Source: Candidatus Obscuribacter sp. (GTDB taxonomy: Bacteria; Cyanobacteriota; Vampirovibrionia; Obscuribacterales; Obscuribacteraceae). Taken from it: a stretch of DNA of 64,000 nucleotides. The DNA lies in contig JADJQZ010000001.1 of NCBI GenBank assembly GCA_016712465.1, positions 186,001 through 250,000 on the forward strand, in the 5' to 3' direction. Under the pieces are notes generated by a model that saw only the letters and a list, made by a program, of their open reading frames with translations, ran no database searches and had not been told where the DNA came from. Below are positions 44,053 to 50,689 of this stretch, piece by piece. The position numbers and the translations under genes are program-made. The stretch's first letter is position 1. Each line of letters begins with the position of its first letter.

Positions 44053-45075
44053 CTAGTGCAGAGGCGCGTACATTTCCAGGGGCACGTTGTTTTTGACGGA
44101 GTTGGCGATTTTTCTGCCGGGCAGGCAGGTTTTGATGGTCTTCAGTTCGGCCGGGGTGTAAAAGCGAAAACTGAGCACCAGGCTGTGCACTCCGCACCGC
44201 CCCAGTTTGCAGACGGCCCGGGCGGGGAGTTTGATGTCGCCTAAGTTTAAGTAATAAAGTCTGGGCATGGAAGCCAGGTAGGAGAGCCCCACTTCGCTCA
44301 CCTTCTGATTGCCGCTTATATCCAGGGAGTGGAGTTGTTTGATTTCTGCTATTCCTTTCAAGCTTTCATCATCGAGTCCGGCACTGGAGACTTGTAACTC
44401 TTCCAGTCTGGGCAGTTCTTTTAAGCAGGCGAAGCAAGCGCGATTGATAAACTCTTTGCGGAGAGCATTGTGACCAATTTTGAGGCGATTGAGTTTGGGC
44501 CAGCGTTTGAGCTCGGGCAGGAGGCGGCCTGTGATCATGGTGCGTCGCAAATTTAGATATCTCAGATCTTTCAGGTCGGCCAGGTAGGGAAGCACTCCAT
44601 CATCAACGTCGGTGTTTTCCAGGGACAAATGCTGAATACCGGTAAGGCGGTTCAAGTCTTTGAGCTGTGCGTTCGTAATGGGCAGGCGCGTCAATTCCAG
44701 GGCGATGAAATCTTGGCCGGGCAGTTCTTTGAGCGGGTCGAGGCTTTCGATCAGTGAGTGGTTGCCCTCCAATTTTATGCGAGAGCCGACCGGAACTTGA
44801 ATGTTGCCGTGAGCCGGTCCCAGTCGCACATCCTCACTGCTGGAATTGGCTCCGGGACGCCACTTCTTTGAAAGCAGGCTCAGTTTACCGATGCTTTCGT
44901 CCGGGAATTTGAGGGTGTGAACGGCAGGCTTGATCAGGGGCGCAGATTGAGCAGCCGTAATTAGGGCCGGCTGCATGATGCTTGCAAGCAGTGCCGCCAG
45001 AAGGAAGCTGATCTTTCTTATCTGTGGCGCGGCCTGCACCACTCTTGTAACGATCTTCAGACCCCTCTTGGGCAT
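44053..45075 (-). CDS. Exported leucine-rich-repeat protein
   Basis: The 340-residue protein has a signal peptide (KISFLLAALLASIMQPALITAAQSA). Residues 130-310 contain about seven LRR units of the L-x-x-L-x-L type (LTGIQHLSLENTDVDDG, LKDLRYLNLRRTMITG, IKQLHSLDISGNQKVSEVG). It probably binds protein ligands outside the cytoplasmic membrane. AGGAG precedes the ATG at 45075. It lies between tldD and another exported protein, all on the minus strand. Confidence 0.75.
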   Translation of the reverse strand: MPKRGLKIVTRVVQAAPQIRKISFLLAALLASIMQPALITAAQSAPLIKPAVHTLKFPDESIGKLSLLSKKWRPGANSSSEDVRLGPAHGNIQVPVGSRIKLEGNHSLIESLDPLKELPGQDFIALELTRLPITNAQLKDLNRLTGIQHLSLENTDVDDGVLPYLADLKDLRYLNLRRTMITGRLLPELKRWPKLNRLKIGHNALRKEFINRACFACLKELPRLEELQVSSAGLDDESLKGIAEIKQLHSLDISGNQKVSEVGLSYLASMPRLYYLNLGDIKLPARAVCKLGRCGVHSLVLSFRFYTPAELKTIKTCLPGRKIANSVKNNVPLEMYAPLH

Positions 45076-45181
45076 AGGGTCTCCTGAATAGTTGAAGGAA
45101 GGGACGGTTTCCTTGAATGCCTGTCCCGATTTTAGCATCGTTTTTCGATCAGTAAGACAGGCGAGCCCTGCCTGTCCCGCT

Positions 45182-46012
45182 TTATTTGCTGTGGACCATG
45201 CCGTCGAACATTTCGTTCATGAAATCGGCCTGCGCGTGGGAGACGAAAAAGCGCTTACCCAGAGGGGTTTTCTTGTAGTCGGCAGGTGGTGAAAAGTCGC
45301 ACTGACTGACTGTTTGTCGGTGCTGAATCAGATCGGTTTTCAGGTTTACCTGTGTTTGACCCTCCGGATTGCTTACGGTCATTTTCAGAGGTAGCCCGTT
45401 GGTTGCCGGTAACTCGTAAAGCTTCCTCATGATGGCGCCGACTTGAGCCGGCAACTCGGCGTCGAGGCAAGTAAGTTTAGGCAGAAGTTTGCTCTGTCTC
45501 TGCCGTTTCTCTTCCTTGTCGGAGTAGCTGAAGATACTGCCGGCGGCTGAGTCAATCGGCGCGAAAGTGTAGGTCAGGGTGCGCTCCCTTCCGCTTGTGC
45601 TGGAGCTGGGTTTGCCTGGTTTGCTCAGATCGCTGGCATAGGAAAGTCTGTTCATGAAGAGCAGATCGCTTTTGAGAAATTCCGCCAGGTTTAATTCTCC
45701 CCATTGTTTGCGATCGGTGCGCCAGGCTTTTACGGTCCATTGCGGCGCTCTTGCTGCTATGACGAAGCCGTAGGCCTGGCTCTGGCAGCGCACAGCCTCT
45801 TTGCAGACCGTGATGATATAGATACCGTTTGCATCGGTGCTTTGTTTGAGAACCAGGCAGTCCTGGAAGGCGGGGGAGCTTACCTTAGTTGCTTCTCCGG
45901 CGGCGCTACCGGAGGGGAAGATGAGGGCCGCCGACCATGGCAAAAGCAGCAGGCTTAAGAGGCTCAATGTGCTTTTCGAATTGGCTTTCTTTCCGTTTGG
46001 CGGCATCGTCAT
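45182..46012 (-). CDS. Exported protein, paralogue of 34963 gene
   Basis: The protein has about 276 residues from the ATG at 46012. The signal peptide is KSTLSLLSLLLLPWSAALIF. The mature part has GIYIITVCKEAVRCQSQAYG and VIAARAPQWTVKAWRTDRK, aligned by eye with the similar strand pair of the 34963 product, and a C-terminal LGKRFFVSHAQADFMNEMFDG. The family is unknown. No strong ribosome binding site is seen; the start could be two codons later. A dyad lies 80 bp upstream. Confidence 0.62.
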   Translation of the reverse strand: MTMPPNGKKANSKSTLSLLSLLLLPWSAALIFPSGSAAGEATKVSSPAFQDCLVLKQSTDANGIYIITVCKEAVRCQSQAYGFVIAARAPQWTVKAWRTDRKQWGELNLAEFLKSDLLFMNRLSYASDLSKPGKPSSSTSGRERTLTYTFAPIDSAAGSIFSYSDKEEKRQRQSKLLPKLTCLDAELPAQVGAIMRKLYELPATNGLPLKMTVSNPEGQTQVNLKTDLIQHRQTVSQCDFSPPADYKKTPLGKRFFVSHAQADFMNEMFDGMVHSK

Positions 46013-46091
46013 GGCTGTTTGTCCGGTGCTCGGTGCTTGTCTGATGCAGCATTTTCGCACAGTGCTGCCTGCTTGTGTCTCCCTTGTGTAA

Positions 46092-46108
46092 TACTAAAAG
46101 GGGTAGTA
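46092..46108 (+). promoter_or_regulatory. 17-bp dyad, perfect arms
   Basis: TACTA-AAAGGGG-TAGTA is a perfect dyad between the minus-strand exported protein and the IS110 transposase. TGTAATACT at its left edge is -10-like. Which gene it serves is unclear. Confidence 0.55.
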
Positions 46109-46129
46109 AATATTGGCTGAAAAAAATGG

Positions 46130-46370
46130 TATGGGGACGGTTCAGCGAACCGGGGCGCACGCCCAACTCCCTGCCAGGCAAAAGAGCCTACTGCTCGCAG
46201 CCCTCCGTCAAGCCTCGCTTCGCTTGGATGGCTTGACTGCGGGACCCCTGCTTCGCCGTATTCCGGCAGTGCCGCATGGGGGTGGGCGTGCTCAATGCTT
46301 TCCGGCCGGGCAGGTAGCAATAAACACAAGGGGGCTGTACCCCAACGCACTCTACCCGGACGGAGGTTTT
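46130..46370 (+). ncRNA. Candidate IS110 bridge RNA region
   Basis: The 240 bases before the transposase are rich in stems: GGTTC/GAACC, GGGCG/CGCCC, the perfect GTCAAGCC/GGCTTGAC with a 15-base loop (46207-46237), and GGGG/CCCC near 46341. IS110 elements encode their bridge RNA in this non-coding end. The RNA pairs with both target and donor DNA. I could not assign the two guide loops. Confidence 0.4.
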
Positions 46371-46375
46371 TCACC

Positions 46376-47440
46376 ATGAAAAAACATACCCAGGAGTTAA
46401 GCAAAGATCTCGCTAATGCCAAATTCGCCGGCATCGATTTTCACAAACGTACCTCAGTAGTCGCAATTGGCGATACCCATGGTGGTCTCATTCAGCAAGT
46501 TACCCTCATCAACGAAGAGCGAATCATTCGCGAGTACTTCCAGGGCTTCGTTGGTCTTGAATGCGTCATCGAGAGCTGCCGGGGCTACGAATGGCTTGTA
46601 GAGCTTCTGGAGGAGCTCGGGCACACCGTCCATATGGGCGACTCCCGTTCCATCAAGCTCATCGCCGTCACCCGCTGCAAGACTGACAAAATCGACAGCA
46701 AGATACTCATGGAACTTCTGGCCAAGCAGTTCTTGCCTACATGCTACCAGCCGTCTGCCACTGAGCGCCTCCTTCGCGAACTTGTTCGCCACCGAGCCCA
46801 GCTCGTTCGCACTTCCGTCAAGCACAAACTCCGTGTCCATGCCAATCTGGCCAAGGAGAACAAGTGCATCTACGCACCATTTTCCCTTAAAGGTCGACAA
46901 CAGCTGAAAGAGGTAAAATTGAGTGAGCCTCGGCGCCAAAAGGTTGATGACGACCTGGAAGTCATCGACTTCCTCGAACTCAAAATCGCCGAACAAGATG
47001 CTAAGGTCAAGTATGTTGCTCGGTCAAATCCCGATGTGGCCTTGCTCAAAACCATCCCAGGCTTTGATGTACTCACGTCCATCGCTTTCATCGCTGAAGT
47101 CGGCGATATCTCTCGCTTTCGGAAAGCCAATCAAGTTGCCGCCTTTCTAGGGCTAGCTCCCAGGGTCTACTCCAGTGGAGACACCAGGCGCAACGGCCGT
47201 ATCACTAAATGCGGCTCCAAATTGATGCGCTGGATGCTCGTTCAGTCCGCCTGGTCAGCTATTCGCGGCAGCTCTAACCTGAGAGCTTGTTACTCTCAAA
47301 TCGGTCGGCGACGCGGCCAAAAAACCGCCATCATCGCCATTGCCAGGAAACTCGCCACTATCGCGTATCACGTTTTAAAGGAGAAAGCGGAGTTCGATGA
47401 ACGAATGCTGGACGCTGGGCTAGATCGTGCCGTCTTTTGA
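46376..47440 (+). CDS. IS110-family transposase (DEDD recombinase)
   Basis: The 354-residue protein has the RuvC-like DEDD domain: FAGIDFHKRTSVVAI with the first Asp, LECVIESCRGYEWL with Glu, and TDKIDSKILMELL with the Asp pair. Then comes the serine-bearing C-terminal domain (PGFDVLTSIAFIAEVGD, LAPRVYSSGDTRRNGRITK). It cuts and joins DNA with a bridge RNA. CGGAGG precedes the ATG. The frame is complete, unlike the other transposases here. Confidence 0.92.
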   Translation: MKKHTQELSKDLANAKFAGIDFHKRTSVVAIGDTHGGLIQQVTLINEERIIREYFQGFVGLECVIESCRGYEWLVELLEELGHTVHMGDSRSIKLIAVTRCKTDKIDSKILMELLAKQFLPTCYQPSATERLLRELVRHRAQLVRTSVKHKLRVHANLAKENKCIYAPFSLKGRQQLKEVKLSEPRRQKVDDDLEVIDFLELKIAEQDAKVKYVARSNPDVALLKTIPGFDVLTSIAFIAEVGDISRFRKANQVAAFLGLAPRVYSSGDTRRNGRITKCGSKLMRWMLVQSAWSAIRGSSNLRACYSQIGRRRGQKTAIIAIARKLATIAYHVLKEKAEFDERMLDAGLDRAVF

Positions 47441-47720
47441 CCCTGCCTGCAGAGGTCGTTAAAAAAATTGAGTCAGCCCAGCACGAAAACCACCGAGGCA
47501 ACCAGGTCTAACCTGGAGTGCGAATGGAAAAAATGTGAGTTCAGCTACCTGGATATCACGCACGTCGGCTAAAGTTCCGGTGCTTTCTTCGGCACCAAGT
47601 GAGTCCACATCACATTGGACCCTCACTTTGTGCTGCCAAAAAGTACAAAAAGTAGCAAAAGGAGATGAAATCATGCGGCTTTCAGGGGTATTGACAGTTC
47701 CAACCGTCCCCATGGAAAAT
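47441..47720. other. IS110 downstream flank
   Basis: The right end of the IS110 element probably lies here. A 32-codon open frame at 47673-47771 has AAAGGAG upstream, but it runs through the hairpin at 47721 and its product looks random, so I do not call it. Confidence 0.35.
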
Positions 47721-47762
47721 GCCGGCCGAGCGGCTCGAGTAGCTCTCGAGTCGTCGGCCGGC
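47721..47762 (-). terminator. Strong hairpin terminator of RHH-like gene
   Basis: GCCGGCCGA and TCGGCCGGC are perfect 9-bp arms with CTCGAG/CTCGAG inside. Read on the minus strand the stem is followed by ATTTTCC. It lies 51 bp past the stop of the gene at 47813. Confidence 0.65.
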
Positions 47763-47812
47763 CAGTGGTGAATGTTTTCTTCTACCTACGCTTCAGCCTG
47801 CTCCGGTGGCTC

Positions 47813-48169
47813 TCAGGTGCTCTTCCGGCGCCGGCCCTTTTGGGTGGCCTTCTGCTTGCCCAAACGGGCTCGGTCCCGGCGCATCTTTTCCACCAGGGCT
47901 TGCCTGACATAGGCCGGGAAGCTGAGACCGACTTCCTGAGCCGTGCGCTTCAACTTGCGCTCCAGGCGCAGATTGACGCGGGTGCCGACCTTGACCAGAC
48001 CGAGGGCCTTGTCCACCGAATCGTCATCGGGAACGGCCCTGGCGAAGCGGGCGTCTCGTCCGAGCGCTCCGCTTTCCCAGGGGCAGACCGGCTCCGCTCC
48101 TTCGGTCGGTTGGGCGGCGGCGGTAGCCGTGTCCAGTTCGGGGTGTTGCTCTTTTGTGCTTTGGTTCAT
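47813..48169 (-). CDS. Ribbon-helix-helix-like small protein
   Basis: The 118-residue protein has a disordered acidic N-terminal half. The C-terminal part, VGTRVNLRLERKLKRTAQE and then VGLSFPAYVRQALVEKMRR, has the strand-helix-helix pattern of CopG/Arc-type DNA-binding proteins, and ends in a basic tail. It may be a small regulator or an antitoxin, but no toxin gene is next to it. AAAAGG precedes the ATG. It follows the isochorismatase-like gene on the same strand. Confidence 0.62.
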   Translation of the reverse strand: MNQSTKEQHPELDTATAAAQPTEGAEPVCPWESGALGRDARFARAVPDDDSVDKALGLVKVGTRVNLRLERKLKRTAQEVGLSFPAYVRQALVEKMRRDRARLGKQKATQKGRRRKST

Positions 48170-48246
48170 ATGGCCTTTTGCGGTTGGTTTATCTTGCCCG
48201 GCGGCTTTATTGGCCGCGGGTACTGGCTGTAGTCCTGTGCGAGTGT

Positions 48247-48801
48247 TCAGACGACCTGCACCATATGCGCTACCAGTCCGTAGTTGAGCCAGGGCTCACT
48301 CGAGCTGTCGTTGACGGCACGAGCCAGCACCTCCACTCTCGTACCGGGGCAGCGCCTGGCGATGCCCACGGCCGTCTCGTAGACGCACATACTGGTGTTG
48401 ACGCCGACGACGCGGAAGTGCTCGCTGCTGAAGCCGTAGCTGCGGCAGGCAGTGAGCACCTCTTTCGAGCCGTCCACGGTGGACTTCAGCTTGAGCACCC
48501 AGAAGGCCTGATTGCCCGGTTCATCGAGAACGTCGAGCAGGCGCTTGTGGGTGCGGTAGAACTCCGGATGCAGGCTGGGGATGGCCAGTTCCAGAACCAC
48601 AATGGGTTCCTGTCTGGCTCTGGCAGCCTTGATTTCGGCTTCCACGGCGGCGATGGTGGTCGGGCAGTTGGCCGCCGGAAAGCGGGACTGCATGTCGACC
48701 ACCACCAGGACCGGTTTGCCGGCCACCAGGGGGCGATAATCAATTTTCCCCTGACCGGTCTTGTGGACAGCGGCAGCTGCGCCAGGCTTGTTGTGGTCCA
48801 T
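48247..48801 (-). CDS. Isochorismatase-fold cysteine hydrolase
   Basis: The 184-residue protein has the family landmarks: VLVVVDMQSRF with catalytic Asp36, a Lys in FWVLKLKST near residue 104, and VVGVNTSMCVYETAVGIAR with the nucleophile Cys near 139. Such enzymes hydrolyse amides or isochorismate; the substrate is unknown. It has a 15-residue N-terminal extension. It ends the gene upstream by a 2-bp gap, so co-translation with the 48804 gene is likely. Confidence 0.85.
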   Translation of the reverse strand: MDHNKPGAAAAVHKTGQGKIDYRPLVAGKPVLVVVDMQSRFPAANCPTTIAAVEAEIKAARARQEPIVVLELAIPSLHPEFYRTHKRLLDVLDEPGNQAFWVLKLKSTVDGSKEVLTACRSYGFSSEHFRVVGVNTSMCVYETAVGIARRCPGTRVEVLARAVNDSSSEPWLNYGLVAHMVQVV

Positions 48802-48803
48802 GG

Positions 48804-49496
48804 TCAGTGCCGGGCGTGACCTTGCACGGTCGCGCTCTCCTTGAGACGGAACTGGCGGTCCAGGTTGTGAACGTGGCGGCGAATGCCGGCACTGTAGGTA
48901 GTGATACCGCGAGTGATACCGACAGTGCTGGCCGTGGGCCTGACGGGATTGCTGCCGTCACCACCGGTGATGCTTTCGTAGGTGGCTTTGCCGCAGCCGT
49001 TTGCGCCGACATTCAGGCTGAGACGGGCCTGGATCAGACCGCGCTCGATGACACGGTTGATGTCGGCCGCACTTTGCCAGTCGACGGCGCTGGGCAGCAC
49101 CGGCAAGAGACCGAGCCCGTGGTAGTGCAGTTCCAGTTTCTCGAAGCGCCCGAGCAGAGCTTCGCAACTGAAGACCTTGCCGTAGAGGCGGATGGAGAGA
49201 AGAAGCTTGCTCACCTCGTGGGCGGCGGCAAAGTAGTCGCGCACCACGGCCTGCTCGGCGGCGCCGAGGGCCAGGTAGAGGGAGGCGGAAGCCTCGTGCA
49301 GTTCGATCTGCGGCGTCCGCCTGGCGGGGCGCTCGGCCAGAGACCGGCGCCAGATCAGATTCGGATTGGCCGGCCTTTGCGGCGGCAGGGCGGTGGCAGA
49401 TGCGGTCTGGGCTTGCGCGGGCTTGCGAAGGCAGGCCTTGAGCACGCCTTCCAGAATGCCCTGAAGACGGGCGGGAAGAGAGAAATGCAGAGACAT
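48804..49496 (-). CDS. Unknown protein
   Basis: The 230-residue protein starts MSLHFSLPARLQGILEGVLK behind AAGGAACC. An Ala/Pro-rich linker leads to a helical middle part (residues 70-150, with VVRDYFAAAHEVSKLLLSIR). The C-terminal 60 residues are Gly/Thr/Ser-rich and end with a basic stretch. I do not recognise it. It is GC-rich. Confidence 0.6.
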   Translation of the reverse strand: MSLHFSLPARLQGILEGVLKACLRKPAQAQTASATALPPQRPANPNLIWRRSLAERPARRTPQIELHEASASLYLALGAAEQAVVRDYFAAAHEVSKLLLSIRLYGKVFSCEALLGRFEKLELHYHGLGLLPVLPSAVDWQSAADINRVIERGLIQARLSLNVGANGCGKATYESITGGDGSNPVRPTASTVGITRGITTYSAGIRRHVHNLDRQFRLKESATVQGHARH

Positions 49497-49567
49497 GGGT
49501 GGTTCCTTCAGGTTGGAGGTTGTCCTTACTTCACACTTGCTTGGAGCCTGAGACTCTAAGCCTAGTG

Positions 49568-49599
49568 CCCGCACCGGTGGTGGTGCCAGCCGGTGCGGG
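49568..49599 (-). other. Perfect hairpin between 48804 and 49616 genes
   Basis: CCCGCACCGG and CCGGTGCGGG form a perfect 10-bp stem with a 12-base loop and no T-tract. Confidence 0.6.
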
Positions 49600-49615
49600 A
49601 CTTGACCTGTAGGCG

Positions 49616-49996
49616 CTAGCGCGGGCAACTCTCCGGACCGCAGGGTTCCACGATCTCGGAGAGGGTAACCGTGACCGCGCCGGTCTCGGTGTCGAGTCCG
49701 GTGATGGTCAGGCAGGGGAAGCCGGCGCAGAAGAGGGTCTTGCCGATGTCTTCGGTCTTGATGTTGAACTGCTGGGTTTCGTACTCGCGACCGTTGATGG
49801 TCACGGCGCAATCCAGCGTGTTGTCCTGGTTGGAGGTGCTGAACCAGGCGCGGGCGCGGTTGTTTCTGACCGTCACCACTGTGTGGTAATGGGCCATGTC
49901 CAGCCGCTGCCCCAGAAAGGCCGTGAGCTCGATGCCGCTACAGAGCGGTTCACCGGGCTCCGGCTCTTGGAGCTGGAGGATTTTTCGAAATTGCAT
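49616..49996 (-). CDS. Small beta-rich protein of unknown function
   Basis: The 126-residue protein is made of short strands (HTVVTVRNNRARAWF, CAVTINGREYETQQFNI, FPCLTITGLDTETGAVTVTL), suggesting a beta-sandwich. The C-terminus CGPESCPR has two Cys. No signal peptide is present. AAAGG precedes the start by nine bases. Confidence 0.6.
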   Translation of the reverse strand: MQFRKILQLQEPEPGEPLCSGIELTAFLGQRLDMAHYHTVVTVRNNRARAWFSTSNQDNTLDCAVTINGREYETQQFNIKTEDIGKTLFCAGFPCLTITGLDTETGAVTVTLSEIVEPCGPESCPR

Positions 49997-50072
49997 GGTT
50001 GTTACCTTTGCTTTTAGCGTTGAGCCATGGTGCAGGTTCTCCGGTGTCCTTTTGCAGACAAGGAGCGACCTG

Positions 50073-50486
50073 TCACTTGTCCCAGAGCCCCCCGGTGGGG
50101 AGGTTCTTGCCCCAGATGTCGGTGACGCCGTCCACGGCCAGGCGCACCCGGTTGAGGGTGTCGCTGACGGCCGTCAGCTTGACGTCGAGGATGGCTGTGT
50201 CCGCCGCCAGTTGAGCGATCTCATTGTGGCTGCCACCGCTTTCGGTGAGGCCCTGGAAGCGCAGCTCGATTTCGCGAGCCAGCTTCTTGAGGCGTTCCAG
50301 GTCGGCGCTCAGGTCGAGGCTGAGGGCGGCGCCGAAGCGGACCGAGAGCTTCTGGTCGCTGGTGAAGGCGGCGGCATGAGCTTCGCCTCCCTCCTCCACT
50401 TCCGCGACCATTCTGGCCAGGCGGTTGCCGACTGATTCGAGGCGGGGTTTGATTTGCTTGAGCATGCGCTCGATTTTTTCCAACAT
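50073..50486 (-). CDS. Coiled-coil protein of unknown function
   Basis: From the ATG behind AAGGAA the protein has 137 residues. Most of it is amphipathic helix (EKIERMLKQIKPRLESVGNR, then ERLKKLAREIELRFQGL), so it is probably a helical bundle. It lies directly downstream of the FtsH-like gene, separated by a perfect hairpin. Confidence 0.6.
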   Translation of the reverse strand: MLEKIERMLKQIKPRLESVGNRLARMVAEVEEGGEAHAAAFTSDQKLSVRFGAALSLDLSADLERLKKLAREIELRFQGLTESGGSHNEIAQLAADTAILDVKLTAVSDTLNRVRLAVDGVTDIWGKNLPTGGLWDK

Positions 50487-50610
50487 AGCTTGGGTTCCTT
50501 GTTTGAGACTTGCAGATAGAAACTTCTGGTCGAGTCGAGATGCTGCTTTGCGGCTGCCGGTCGACCAGGGCCGAGCAGCTACGTGCTGCCCTGCCTGACA
50601 TCGGGAGTGA

Positions 50611-50644
50611 GAGCGGTGTCGAGTTATGAGGCTCGACACCGCTC
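50611..50644 (-). other. Perfect 13-bp hairpin downstream of ftsH-like gene
   Basis: GAGCGGTGTCGAG and CTCGACACCGCTC pair perfectly around eight bases, 46 bp past the FtsH-like stop. There is no T-tract. The word GCGGTGTCG also forms the hairpin at 63225. Confidence 0.65.
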
Positions 50645-50689
50645 TGGTCGGTTTCGCGATCCTGTATGCCCTATACGACTGAGGAGCAG

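Larger units (their letters stand above)
46110..47500 (+). mobile_element. IS110-family insertion sequence, ends approximate
   Basis: IS110 elements have no terminal inverted repeats or target duplication, so the limits are estimates from the transposase and the structured region before it. The left limit lies after the dyad at 46108, and the right limit soon after the stop at 47440. It is the only IS in the window with an intact transposase. Confidence 0.6.

Noticed and set aside
47673..47771. 32-codon open frame after the IS110 transposase
   Set aside because: A good binding site precedes it, but it runs through a perfect terminator hairpin and the product looks random.
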